A stretch of DNA of 37,781 nt from Thermoleophilia bacterium (GCA_016780995.1 JADHKZ010000004.1:1-37781); one strand, 5' to 3'; shown: positions 8,453-17,064, counted from the first letter of the stretch. Made by a program: numbers and translations. The notes: generated from the letters alone by a model not told the origin.

Positions 8453-9229
8453 TCAGGTGACCAGGAAGGCCACGCCCACGGCGATGCCGAGCACGATGAC
8501 GCCCACGCGGAACACCGTCTCGTTCAGGTGCTGCACCGTCTTGCCGCCCATCCATCCGCCCGCGTAGGCACCCACGCCCATCAGCACCGCGGCCAGCCAG
8601 TACACCCGTCCGCTGAACGCGAAGAAGAGGGCCGCGGCCCCGTTGGCGCACAGCGACATCAGCAGCTTGAGGGCATTGAGGCGGTTGAGGGTGTCGGTGA
8701 GCATGAGACCGAGGATCGCGATGGTGATGATCCCCAGTCCCGCGCCGAAGTAACCGCCATAGACGGTTGCCACGAACACCGACGCGATGAGCACGGGTCG
8801 GGCCATCTCCCCGGTGTCGCCGCGCGCGCCGAGGGTGGCGCGCCGGAGTGGCCCCTGCACGGCCAGGAGGGCCGTGGCGCCGAAGATGAGCCAGGGCACC
8901 AACTGCTCGAACAACTCCTGGCCGGTGGCCAGCAACAGCGCGGCTCCCGTGACGCCCCCGACGATGGACGTGATGGCCAGCGCGCGCGCGAGGTCGCGGC
9001 GGCCGGCGAAGTCGCGGCGCTGCGCGTAGGCGCCGCCGGCGTAGCCCGGCGACAGTGCCACGGCATTGGTGATGTTGGCGTCGAGGGAGGGGATGCCCAC
9101 GGCGGTGAGCACCGGGAAGCTCACGAGGGTGCCGCCGCCCGCCACCGAGTTGACGAAGCCGCCCGCGACGCCGCCCAGCAGCACGGCGACGAGGGCCCAG
9201 GTTCCGAGGTCCACCACGCGTGCGAGCAT
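8453..9229 (-). CDS. TauE/SafE family sulfite/anion exporter
   Basis: A 258-residue protein with about eight hydrophobic helices and the family's signature 'GFVNSVAGGGTLVSFPVL' near residue 25 and its echo 'YGGYFGAGLGIITIAIL' near 157, one per half of the internal repeat. Members move sulfite, sulfoacetate or other small organic anions across the inner membrane; the substrate here is unknown. The ATG at 9229 is divergent from the MMPL-hydrolase gene, with only 42 bp between the starts. It lies upstream of the DUF1116 gene on the same strand. Confidence 0.88.
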   Translation of the reverse strand: MLARVVDLGTWALVAVLLGGVAGGFVNSVAGGGTLVSFPVLTAVGIPSLDANITNAVALSPGYAGGAYAQRRDFAGRRDLARALAITSIVGGVTGAALLLATGQELFEQLVPWLIFGATALLAVQGPLRRATLGARGDTGEMARPVLIASVFVATVYGGYFGAGLGIITIAILGLMLTDTLNRLNALKLLMSLCANGAAALFFAFSGRVYWLAAVLMGVGAYAGGWMGGKTVQHLNETVFRVGVIVLGIAVGVAFLVT

Positions 9230-9271
9230 GCCACGGCCGGGCGGCCCCGGTCCGCTACGGTGCGCGCCCGG

Positions 9272-12200
9272 ATGGGCGATCCCGCACCCCGCACCACGAT
9301 GCTCGGCGGTCTTGGCCGGTGGTGCGCCCGCCGCCGTTGGTGGGTGCTGGGCGCGTGGGTGGTGGCCCTGGTGGGCCTCACGGTGCTGGGCGGCGCACTG
9401 GGCGGCACGCCGTCGGACGACCTCACCGTGCCGGGTCTCTCCGCCGCCGAGGGCGAGCGGGTGCTGCAGCGGGACTTCCCCGGCCAGGGCCGCGCCGACG
9501 GGCAGGTGGTCATCCGCTCCGAGGGCGCTCCGCTGGCGGTGGCCCCCGCGCGGGCGGCCATCGCCGAGGCCGCCGCCGGCATGCGCCGCATCCCCGGCGT
9601 GGAGTCGGTGGCCGTGCCGGGCGCCCCGGGCACCGTGTCGGCCGATGGCCGTACCGCCCTCATGGGAGTGGAGTGGCGCACGGCCCCCCAGGACCTGGGC
9701 GCGGCCGACCTGGATCGCCTGCGCGATGCCGCCCGCCCCCTGCGTGACGCGGGCCTGGTCGTGGCCTTCGCGGGATCGCCCGCGGTCCAGGCCGAGTCAT
9801 CGGGCACCGACTGGTCGGCCGTCGTGGGCGTGGCGGCGGCAGTGGTGATCCTGCTGCTGGCGTTCGGATCGGTGATCACCATGGCCATCCCGGTGGTGGG
9901 TGCGCTGGTGTCGGTGGGCACCGCGCTGGCCATCCTCACCGTGCTGCAGTCGGTCACCGACGTGAGCGCCGTGGGTCGCACCCTGGCGGTGATGATCGGG
10001 CTCGGTGTGTCGGTGGACTACGCGCTGTTCGTGGTGAGCCGCCACGCGCAGCAGGTGGCCGGCGGCATGGAACTGCGCGAGTCCATCGCGCGGGCCACCG
10101 CCAGCGCCGGGCGCGCGGTGGTGATCGCCGGCACCACGGTGGCCATCGCGGTGCTGGGCCTGGCGGTGGCCGGCATCCCGTTCGTCACGCGCCTGGGCCA
10201 GGCCGCCGCCATCGCCGTGGTGGTGGCCGTGCTGGCCGCCATCACCCTCCTGCCCGCGGCGCTCGCGATCGTGGGCAACGGCCTGGGCCGGTGGCGCCTG
10301 CCGTTCGTGTCGGGTCCACGGCCCGTGGACCTGGATGCCCCGCGCGCTGAGATGCACGGCTTCGCCCGGTGGTCGCTCACGGTCACCCGTCGCCCCTGGC
10401 CCTGGTTGCTGGCGTCGCTCGCGGTGCTGGTGGCGCTGGCTATGCCGGTGTTCTTCATGGAGCTCGGCCAGGTGGATGCGGGTACCGATCCCGAGGGGTC
10501 CACCACGCGCGAGGCCTACCACCTGATCGCCACGGGATTCGGTCCCGGGTTCAATGGCCCCGTGGAGGTGGTCCTGGAGGGGCCGCAGGCCAAGGCGCGC
10601 GCGCAGGACGTGGCCCAGCGGGCACGCGACCTGGCCGGCGTGGTGTACGCGGCCCCGCCGGTGCCGGCCCCCCGCGCCGACGCCGCCCTGGTGACCGTGG
10701 TGACCGCCGCGGCGCCGTCCAGCCCGCGCACCACTGAGGTGGTGGAGAGGCTGGCGCAGCGCCTGCGCCCGGTGGCCGGCCCCGGCACGCGGGTGTACGC
10801 CACCGGCCCCACGGCCGTGGGGGTGGACCTGTCGCAGCGGGTGGCGTCGCGCCTGCCGTGGTTCATCGCAGCGGTCATCCTGATCTCGTTCGTGCTGCTG
10901 ATGATCGAGTTCCGGTCGCTGCTGGTGCCGCTGCAGGCGGCCCTGATGAACCTGCTGTCGGTGGGCGCGGCCTTCGGCGTGGTGGTGGGCATCTTCCAGT
11001 GGGGAATCCTGCGGGAGCAGATCGGCGTGCCGGAGGCCGTGGCCATCGAGGCCTGGGTGCCCATGATGATGTTCGCCATCCTGTTCGGGCTGTCGATGGA
11101 CTACGAGGTGTTCCTGTTGTCGCGCGTGCGGGAGGCATGGCGCGAGACCGGCGACCCGCACCGCTCCGTTGCGCTGGGCCTGGCCTCCACCGCGCGGGTC
11201 ATCACCGCGGCCGCGCTGATCATGGTGAGCGTGTTCCTGGCGTTCGTCATCACCGACGACGTGGTGGTGAAGATGCTGGGAATCGGGCTGGCCACGGCCG
11301 TGCTGGTGGATGCCACGATCATCCGCCTGGTGCTGGCGCCCGCGCTGCTGAGCCTGTTCGGGCGGTGGAACTGGTGGCTGCCGGGGGGGGACAATGCGGC
11401 CATGAGCCCCGCCGAAGAGCCCTCGGGCATCGCCCCCCGCCCCGACCGCGTGTCGGTGCGCACGGGCGCGCGGCCCCACACGGAGTTCGGTCATGACGAC
11501 GTGGACGCGGACGCCGAGCTCGTGGTCATCCGCACCGACGACCACAAGCACTGGGACGGGCTCCTCATGCGCCCGCGCGATGATCGGGGCGGCCGCGCGG
11601 GCACCCTGGTGATCATCGTGCACGGCTCGCTTGGCAACTACATGGGGGGCGTACCGCGCCGGATGGCGTTCGAGCTGGCCCACCACGGCTACGCAGCGCT
11701 GTCCATCAACACGCGCATGGCCAACTTCGGCGTGGTGTACGGCGGCGGGCTGTTCGACGAGACCCCCCGTGACCTCGCCGGCGCCATGGACCTGGCGCGC
11801 GAGCGCGGATTCGAGCGCGTGGTGCTGATGGGCTACAGCCTGGGCGCCAGCATCGTCACGCACTACCAGGCGCTGCGCCACCCGCCCGAGGTGGTGGGCT
11901 TGTGCACTCTGGCGCACCCGTGGAGCCTGCCCGAGTCGATGCGTGCGCGGTGGACCCGCCTGCGCGCGCGGCCCTCGTACACCGAGGTGGCGCGCATGGC
12001 GCTGCGGGCGGGCGTGGACCGCGACGGGTCGGATGACGTGGTGATCGTGCACCGCGGCGCCGGGCCCACCGACTCGCCGTACGACGCCGAGGCGTGGTCG
12101 CTTCGCTGCTGGTGGCAGTGCCGGGGCCCGGAATCGCGCAACCCGGTGTCGGTGGACCGCATCCGTGACGTGGGCGTGCCCGTGGCGCTGATTCAGGCGG

Positions 12201-13288
12201 GAGACGACCCCGTCTTGCCGGGGGACGATGGCGACAACCTGGCCGAGGCCGCGCGGGCAGCTGGCGTGCCCGTGCACCTGGAGCATGTCCCCGGGGCCGA
12301 CCACACGTTCTGGGGGATGGTGCCGCAGGTGGCCGAGCGAGCGGTGGCGTGGTTGGACGCCCTGCCGCAGCAGCGCCCGGCCCCGGTGCCGCCGCGCGGG
12401 GCGGGGTCGGGCACCGTGCGGCTGGTGACCATCCGGGGCGCGGATGGCAGCCTGCACGACGGCATCCTCGAGCGCCATGCCGACGCCACCGAGGCCCGCG
12501 CGGCGGAGACCGGCCGGCGCACGGCGATCGTGCACCTGCACGGCAACCAGGGCAACCTGAGCGTGGGGGCGCTGCGGTTCCTGCGCGCCCCCGTGGCCGG
12601 CTTGGGGCTGCCCATCCTCACCATCGACACGCGCATCGGCAACGTGTCGCAGTTGTTTGGCACGGCCGTGCTGGAGGACGTGCTGGACGACGTGCGCGCG
12701 GCCGCTGCGTGGCTGGCGGGGGAGGGATACGACCACCTGCTGGTGTCGGGCTACTCGCTCGGCGCCACCGCGGCGTTCTACTGCGCCGCCCACGACCTGG
12801 GCCTCCCCCTTGTGGGCGCCGCGGGCCTGGGCACCGCGTGGAGCCTTCCCGAGTCGAGCCGCGCGCGCATGGATCGCTGCGGCGCCGCGCCCTCATATGA
12901 GGAACTGGTGGAGCTGTGCCGTCCGTACGCCGACGTGGAACCCGAGGACGACATGAGCCTGGTGATCCATCGCATGTACCTGCCCGATGACGCCCCGCAC
13001 GCGGCGGGCGTGTACACGGCCCGCACGTGGTGGCACAGCCGGGGGCCCGACTCGGACGCGGCCAAGGCCTACCTGCACATCGGCCGCGTGCCCGCTCCCG
13101 TCCTGCTGGTGCAGGGGACGGACGACGTGATCGTGGCGCCGGACGACGCCGACCGCCTGGCCGACCGTGCCCGCGCCGATGGCCACGCGGACGTCACCCT
13201 GCAGGTGCTCCCCGGCGTGGGCCACGACTTCGGCGACCACGACGCCACCTTCGGCGCCCTTCGCGACTGGCTGCTGCGGGTGGGCTAG
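9272..13288 (+). CDS. MMPL transporter fused to two tandem alpha/beta hydrolases
   Basis: One open frame of 1338 codons. Residues 1 to about 705 are an MMPL/RND transporter with two halves, carrying GVSVDYALFVVSRHAQ and GLSMDYEVFLLSRVRE, and ending in the typical GRWNWWLP. From about 750 to 1035 is an alpha/beta hydrolase with GYSLG (nucleophile Ser856), DD at 978-979 and GADH (His1011). From about 1055 to 1338 is a second hydrolase with GYSLG (Ser1162), DD at 1284-1285 and GVGH (His1318). The two share WSLPESxRAR, PSY and RGP(E/D)S, so they arose by duplication. The fusion point is a G8 tract at 11383-11390. One G fewer would stop the transporter at a TGA overlapping the ATG at 11402, so this may be two genes. 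The transporter may export a lipid-like substrate that the hydrolases process. ATG 9299 is an alternative start. TACGGT lies 10 nt upstream. Confidence 0.8.
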   Translation: MGDPAPRTTMLGGLGRWCARRRWWVLGAWVVALVGLTVLGGALGGTPSDDLTVPGLSAAEGERVLQRDFPGQGRADGQVVIRSEGAPLAVAPARAAIAEAAAGMRRIPGVESVAVPGAPGTVSADGRTALMGVEWRTAPQDLGAADLDRLRDAARPLRDAGLVVAFAGSPAVQAESSGTDWSAVVGVAAAVVILLLAFGSVITMAIPVVGALVSVGTALAILTVLQSVTDVSAVGRTLAVMIGLGVSVDYALFVVSRHAQQVAGGMELRESIARATASAGRAVVIAGTTVAIAVLGLAVAGIPFVTRLGQAAAIAVVVAVLAAITLLPAALAIVGNGLGRWRLPFVSGPRPVDLDAPRAEMHGFARWSLTVTRRPWPWLLASLAVLVALAMPVFFMELGQVDAGTDPEGSTTREAYHLIATGFGPGFNGPVEVVLEGPQAKARAQDVAQRARDLAGVVYAAPPVPAPRADAALVTVVTAAAPSSPRTTEVVERLAQRLRPVAGPGTRVYATGPTAVGVDLSQRVASRLPWFIAAVILISFVLLMIEFRSLLVPLQAALMNLLSVGAAFGVVVGIFQWGILREQIGVPEAVAIEAWVPMMMFAILFGLSMDYEVFLLSRVREAWRETGDPHRSVALGLASTARVITAAALIMVSVFLAFVITDDVVVKMLGIGLATAVLVDATIIRLVLAPALLSLFGRWNWWLPGGDNAAMSPAEEPSGIAPRPDRVSVRTGARPHTEFGHDDVDADAELVVIRTDDHKHWDGLLMRPRDDRGGRAGTLVIIVHGSLGNYMGGVPRRMAFELAHHGYAALSINTRMANFGVVYGGGLFDETPRDLAGAMDLARERGFERVVLMGYSLGASIVTHYQALRHPPEVVGLCTLAHPWSLPESMRARWTRLRARPSYTEVARMALRAGVDRDGSDDVVIVHRGAGPTDSPYDAEAWSLRCWWQCRGPESRNPVSVDRIRDVGVPVALIQAGDDPVLPGDDGDNLAEAARAAGVPVHLEHVPGADHTFWGMVPQVAERAVAWLDALPQQRPAPVPPRGAGSGTVRLVTIRGADGSLHDGILERHADATEARAAETGRRTAIVHLHGNQGNLSVGALRFLRAPVAGLGLPILTIDTRIGNVSQLFGTAVLEDVLDDVRAAAAWLAGEGYDHLLVSGYSLGATAAFYCAAHDLGLPLVGAAGLGTAWSLPESSRARMDRCGAAPSYEELVELCRPYADVEPEDDMSLVIHRMYLPDDAPHAAGVYTARTWWHSRGPDSDAAKAYLHIGRVPAPVLLVQGTDDVIVAPDDADRLADRARADGHADVTLQVLPGVGHDFGDHDATFGALRDWLLRVG
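11383..11390 (+). other. G8 homopolymer at the MMPL-hydrolase junction
   Basis: Eight consecutive G in codons GGG-GGG-GAC follow the natural transporter C-terminus. Removing one G makes the frame end at TGA 11403-11405, overlapping ATG 11402-11404 of the hydrolase part. This is the same ATGA arrangement used between many genes in the window. It may be a sequencing error, a phase-variation tract or a slippage site. Confidence 0.7.
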
Positions 13289-13899
13289 GCGGCGGCGGGC
13301 CGCACGGCGCGCACCAGGGTGTCGATCGCCGTGCGCGGGCCGTCGGGGGTGTCCACCACCCGGTCGATGCGCTGGGCGGCCACCACCTCCAGGTCGTCCT
13401 CCAGGAAGCTCGTGACCTGGTCGGGTGACTGCAGGATGGCCGGGTCGGGCGGTCCGCCGTGCCCGCGCTCCAGGTTGTCCACGTCGTGGCCGATGAGCAG
13501 GAAGGTCCCCCCCGGGGTGAGCGCCCGTGAGGCCCCGGACACCGCGGCACCCAGCACCGGGTCCGGCACCTGCAGGTACAGCACGATGACCAGGTCGAAC
13601 TCCCCGGCCGGGGGCCGGTAGTCGCCCACGTCGGCCTGCACGGCCGTCAGCGCCACGCCCTGCTGCCGCGCCATCTCCTCGGCCCGGTCCAGGCCCGCCC
13701 GGGAGAAGTCGACGATGGTCACGTCCCAGCCGCGGGATGCCAGCCACACGGCGTTGCGCCCCTCCCCGCCACCGAGGTCGAGCGCGCGCCCCGGGGGGAG
13801 CGCCTCGACCTCGGCGACGAGGCGGCGGTTCGGCTCCGAACCCCATACGAGGTCCGGAGCCGAGTACCGCCGGTCCCACACGCCGGCGTCAGTGCCCAA
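13285..13899 (-). CDS. Class I SAM-dependent methyltransferase
   Basis: A 204-residue Rossmann methyltransferase. The N-terminal 'WDRRYSAPDLVWGSEPN' is typical of TehB/thiopurine-methyltransferase-like proteins. Motif I is ALDLGGGEGRNAVWLASRG near residue 39, the acidic ribose-binding residue follows in 'VTIVDFSRAGL', and motif III/IV is 'GEFDLVIVLYLQVP'. The substrate is unknown; related enzymes act on tellurite, thiols or small metabolites. The TTG start at 13899 overlaps the end of the MMPL gene by 11 nt, so it is the last gene of the ArsR operon; a GTG at 13881 is an alternative. Its 3' end shares CTAG with the convergent hydrolase gene. Confidence 0.88.
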   Translation of the reverse strand: MGTDAGVWDRRYSAPDLVWGSEPNRRLVAEVEALPPGRALDLGGGEGRNAVWLASRGWDVTIVDFSRAGLDRAEEMARQQGVALTAVQADVGDYRPPAGEFDLVIVLYLQVPDPVLGAAVSGASRALTPGGTFLLIGHDVDNLERGHGGPPDPAILQSPDQVTSFLEDDLEVVAAQRIDRVVDTPDGPRTAIDTLVRAVRPAAA

Positions 13900-16006
13900 A
13901 GCGCACGTCCGGGAGGATCCGGTCGAGCCACCGGGGCTGCCACCACGCCCACTTGCCCACCAGGCGCAGCGCCACCGGAACGATGAGCAGCCTCACCAGG
14001 AGGGCGTCCAGCAGGACGGCCACCCCGAGGATGATGCCCATCTCCTTGGGCGGCAGCGGCCCGGAGAGGGCGAACGTGAAGAACACGGCCACCATCACCG
14101 CCGCAGCGGCCAGGATGACCCGGCCCGAGTGCGCGAGGCCGCCGACCATGGCGTCCTTGGCATCGTGCGACCGGTCCCAGTGCTCGCGCGCCGAGGACAG
14201 CAGGAACACCGTGTAGTCCATCGAGATCGCGAAGATCATCGCGAAGAAGAAGACGGGTCCCCAGGCGTCGATGAAGCCCTGTGACTCGAAGCCCAGCAGC
14301 CCCGCCCCCCAGCCGTCCTGGAAGATGAGGCGGGCCACGCCGAACGCGGCGCCCACGGCCAGGAGGTTGGTGATCACGCCGATGGCGGCCACCACCGGGG
14401 CCTGGAAGGCCACCAGCAGCAGCAGGAAGCCCAGCACCAGCACGATGCCGATGACGATTGGCGTGTAGGTGCTGAGCGCCGAGGACAGGTCGGCCTGCTC
14501 GGCAGCCGCGCCGCCGATGAGCACACCGGCAGGCAGAGTGGTGCGCAGCCTGTCGATGGTCTCCGCGGTGGCCGTGGTGGACGGTCCCGTGGTGGGCACC
14601 GCCTGCACCATCGCCAGCCCGCCCCCGCCCGGCATGGGCGGCATGGCCGCGGCCACGCCGGCGTCGGAGGCGACCGACTTCTGCACCGCCGCCATCTCGC
14701 CGGCCGGGCCGACGATCTGCAGGGTGCCCGGCGCGCCCTCGCCGAACGCCTCGCTCACCAGTGCGTAGCCCTGTCGCGAGCCGTCGTCCTCGGGCACCAC
14801 CGTGATGGACGGCATGCCCGTCTTCAGGCCGAGGACCGGAATGGCCAGGATGATCAGGGCGATCACGGCGGGCGCCCCGAACAGCAGGGGCTTGCTCCAC
14901 AGCCTCTGGCCCCAGCGCTCGAACCTGGCAGAGCGGTGCTCGCCGGTGTGCGCCCACTTGAGAGCCCCCTTGTCCACCCGCGAGCCCAGCTTCGCCAGCA
15001 CCGCCGGCAGCAGGGTGAGGGTGGCCAGCAGGATGAAGACCACCGAGATCATGATGCCGAGCGCCATCGAGCGGAACGCGGGGCTGGGCACGATGAGCAC
15101 CGCGGACAGCGAGATGAGCACGGTCAGGCCCGAGAACATCACCGCCTTGCCCGCGGTATCCATCGTCTCGGTCGTCGCGTCGAGCGGGCTCCGGCCGGAT
15201 CCGAACAGCGCTCCGCGGAAGCGGTGCACGATGAACAGCGCGTAGTCGATGCCCAGCGCGAGCGCGAACATGAGGGCGAAGTTCATCGCCCAGATCGACA
15301 CGTCGAACGCCAGGGTGGTGAGGTACAGCGCGCCGGCGGTGGCCACCAGGCCCAGGATGGTGAGCAGCAGGGGGAGCCCCGCGGCCACCAGGGCACCGAA
15401 TGCGAGCAGCAGGATGACCATGGTGACCGGCCATGAGAGGAGCTCGCTCTTGACCATGGCCGAGCGATTGGCCTCGTTGAAGTCGGACCACATGCCTGAC
15501 GCGCCGGTGAGGTACACCGACACGCCGTCCGCCCCGTCCTCCGCGAGCGGGGCCTTCAGGCGGTCGGCCGCGCGCACCATCTCGGTGGCGTTCTCGGCGG
15601 CTCCCGCCATCACGATGGCCGTGCGGCCATCCTGCGAGATGGTCTGCCCCGGCATGGGCGGCACCACCTGAGACACGGCGCCGTCGGCCTCGAGCGTCGT
15701 CGTGGCCTTGGTCACCGCCGCCTGGAACGCCGGCGACGACACGGTCTTGTCGTCGGAGTGCACCACCACCATCAGTGCGTTGGAGGAGTTGCCCCCGAAG
15801 TTGTCCTGGATCAGTTGGCGTGCCTGCACCGACTGCGATCCGGTGTCCTCCCAGCCCGCGCCCGACAGCGACGTCTCCACGCGCGGGGCCAGGAAGCCCA
15901 GCCCCAGTGCGATGACCACCCAGGCGGCCACCACCCACCTGAAGTGCGTGGCCGACCAGCGGCCCAGGCGCCCGATGGGCCCCACGCTCGGCATGGGATC
16001 GGTCAT
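13889..16006 (-). CDS. MMPL (RND) family transporter
   Basis: A 705-residue membrane protein with the MMPL layout: one helix near residue 23, an extracytoplasmic loop, a helical block with FALALGIDYALFIVHRFRG, a second loop, and a second block with FAISMDYTVFLLSSARE. It ends with GKWAWWQPRWLDRILP. MMPL proteins export lipids or hydrophobic compounds using the proton gradient. The ATG at 16006 is preferred because AGGGGTG precedes it and it forms an ATGA overlap with the end of the DUF2892 frame. An upstream extension to 16084 would run through that frame. It belongs to the ArsR-controlled operon and is a distinct paralogue of the MMPL module at 9.3-11.4 kb. Confidence 0.92.
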   Translation of the reverse strand: MTDPMPSVGPIGRLGRWSATHFRWVVAAWVVIALGLGFLAPRVETSLSGAGWEDTGSQSVQARQLIQDNFGGNSSNALMVVVHSDDKTVSSPAFQAAVTKATTTLEADGAVSQVVPPMPGQTISQDGRTAIVMAGAAENATEMVRAADRLKAPLAEDGADGVSVYLTGASGMWSDFNEANRSAMVKSELLSWPVTMVILLLAFGALVAAGLPLLLTILGLVATAGALYLTTLAFDVSIWAMNFALMFALALGIDYALFIVHRFRGALFGSGRSPLDATTETMDTAGKAVMFSGLTVLISLSAVLIVPSPAFRSMALGIMISVVFILLATLTLLPAVLAKLGSRVDKGALKWAHTGEHRSARFERWGQRLWSKPLLFGAPAVIALIILAIPVLGLKTGMPSITVVPEDDGSRQGYALVSEAFGEGAPGTLQIVGPAGEMAAVQKSVASDAGVAAAMPPMPGGGGLAMVQAVPTTGPSTTATAETIDRLRTTLPAGVLIGGAAAEQADLSSALSTYTPIVIGIVLVLGFLLLLVAFQAPVVAAIGVITNLLAVGAAFGVARLIFQDGWGAGLLGFESQGFIDAWGPVFFFAMIFAISMDYTVFLLSSAREHWDRSHDAKDAMVGGLAHSGRVILAAAAVMVAVFFTFALSGPLPPKEMGIILGVAVLLDALLVRLLIVPVALRLVGKWAWWQPRWLDRILPDVRFGH

Positions 16007-16221
16007 CGCGCGCACCCCTGGAGGCCGAAGAGCTTCCTCATCACCAGCGACGACGGGCAGTCGCCGAATGCGACGTACATCCACTGGGATGCCCCCACGA
16101 ACAGCGTGAGGATGAGGAACTACGGACTCACGAACGCGGCCAGCAGTGCGCTCGCGATGGTGACGGTGCCCGCCATGAGGAACAGGACCCGCTCAAGCGG
16201 CCAGCGACCTGTGGTGCTCAA
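16003..16221 (-). pseudogene. DUF2892-family small membrane protein interrupted by an amber codon
   Basis: The frame reads TTG, then STTGRWPLERVLFLMAGTVTI, continues to FVSP, and hits TAG at 16120-16122 (codon 34). It then continues as FLILTLFVGASQWMYVAFGDCPSSLVMRKLFGLQGCAR to TGA at 16003. The pattern is that of DUF2892 proteins (rhodanese YgaP membrane domain), where a Trp usually sits in 'SPWFLxLT'; TGG to TAG is one change. Both ends are perfectly coupled: the TTG overlaps the ArsR stop (TTGA) with AGGGGAGG upstream, and the TGA overlaps the MMPL ATG. The rest is intact, so it is a fresh mutation, an error, or a read-through codon. Confidence 0.8.
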
Positions 16222-16562
16222 CGAATGACCTCCCCTGATACGAGGGATTGGAGTTCGGCCAGGTGGCGCTCGATCCCGCCGCACACGTGCTCGCACATCT
16301 CGAACACGCTCTCGTCGGCGATCGAGTGCAGCACGGCGTTGCCGTGCCGCTCCCGGCTCACGATGCCCGCGCCATGCAGCAGCGCGAGGTGCTTCGACAC
16401 GTTCTGCTGCGAGGAGCCCAGGGCCTCGGCCAGCACGCCCACGGCCCGGGGGCCGTCGCGCAGCTGGTCGAGGATCCGGATGCGCATGGGTTCCCCCAGC
16501 ACCTTGAAGCGCTCGGCGATGAGGTCGGCGAGCGGGTCGGGTATCGGGTGGGGAATGGCCAT
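16218..16562 (-). CDS. ArsR-family winged-helix repressor
   Basis: A 114-residue regulator. 'LADLIAERFKVLGEPMRIRILDQLRDGPRAVGVLAEALGSSQQNVSKHLALLHGAGIVSRERHGNAVLHSI' gives the full ArsR fold, with the recognition helix around SSQQNVSKHLALL and the beta-wing around SRERHGNAVLHS. The classic ELCVCDL metal site is absent. A CEHVC pair near the C-terminus (residues about 89-93) could sense thiols, oxidants or metals. The ATG at 16562 was chosen because GAGGAG precedes it. It leads a coupled operon with DUF2892, MMPL and methyltransferase genes. A dyad within its own promoter suggests autoregulation. Confidence 0.9.
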   Translation of the reverse strand: MAIPHPIPDPLADLIAERFKVLGEPMRIRILDQLRDGPRAVGVLAEALGSSQQNVSKHLALLHGAGIVSRERHGNAVLHSIADESVFEMCEHVCGGIERHLAELQSLVSGEVIR

Positions 16563-16593
16563 GCCACGGCTCCTCGGTCGAAGGACGCGGCGG

Positions 16594-16622
16594 AACGTAC
16601 TTATCAACTACATAGTTGTCAA
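16594..16622 (-). promoter_or_regulatory. Promoter of the ArsR operon
   Basis: On the minus strand TTGACA (16617-16622) matches the -35 consensus exactly, with TACGTT (16594-16599) 17 bp further. The ArsR start follows about 31 bp downstream. The stretch is strikingly AT-rich for this window. Confidence 0.6.
16605..16618. promoter_or_regulatory. Candidate ArsR operator
   Basis: A perfect 6-bp dyad with a 2-bp centre, CAACTA-CA-TAGTTG, sits inside the spacer of the ArsR promoter and overlaps its -35 element. ArsR repressors bind such dyads. A TGTAAT hexamer at 16625-16630 reading the other way could place the divergent gene under the same site. Confidence 0.55.
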
Positions 16623-16674
16623 GTTGTAATTTTGGGGGAAGGGAAGGCCACCCCCGGCGGAGAATCCGCAGGCC

Positions 16675-17064
16675 ATGACGTCACCCCGCCTCCTCACGTT
16701 GTCGGATGCCGCCGAGGTATGCGGCACCACCAAGAAGGCGCTCGAGCGCCGTGCCGAGAGGGGCACCCTCGTCGTGGAATGGCGCGGGGGGGTGCGCATG
16801 GTGGAGGTGTCCGAACTGGTGCGCGTGGGCCTGGTGGATTCCGGCGCGCAGGTGGCGGCCCCCGTGCCCGGAAGCAGCATCGAGCGCCCGCTGGCCGTCC
16901 TGGCGCGCCGGGTGGCCGAGGCCGATGCCGACCTGGCCGAGATGCGCGCGGCGCTGGCGGCCACCGAGGCGGCGCTGCGGCGTGCCCGCGAGGAGGCCCG
17001 CATGCTGCGGTCGCACCTCGTCCGCCAGTCGGCGTCCACGGACCTGCTGGCCGAGACCGCCTAG
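16675..17064 (+). CDS. HTH (MerR/excisionase-like) and coiled-coil protein
   Basis: A 129-residue protein. Residues 6-50 resemble a MerR or excisionase-type helix-turn-helix (LTLSDAAEVCGTTKKALERRAERGTL, then a wing VVEWRGGVRMVEVSEL). Residues about 75-115 form a long charged helix of heptad character, a likely coiled coil. It could be a DNA-binding protein of a local nature, but no target is known. It is divergent from the ArsR operon, 112 bp apart, and may share its operator. The start is the ATG at 16675; the ribosome site is weak. Confidence 0.7.
   Translation: MTSPRLLTLSDAAEVCGTTKKALERRAERGTLVVEWRGGVRMVEVSELVRVGLVDSGAQVAAPVPGSSIERPLAVLARRVAEADADLAEMRAALAATEAALRRAREEARMLRSHLVRQSASTDLLAETA

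Noticed and set aside
9797-12793. A 998-codon open frame on the minus strand opposite the MMPL-hydrolase gene
   Set aside because: It is His/Arg/Gly-rich with no domain, and mirrors a well-supported gene; high GC keeps such frames open.
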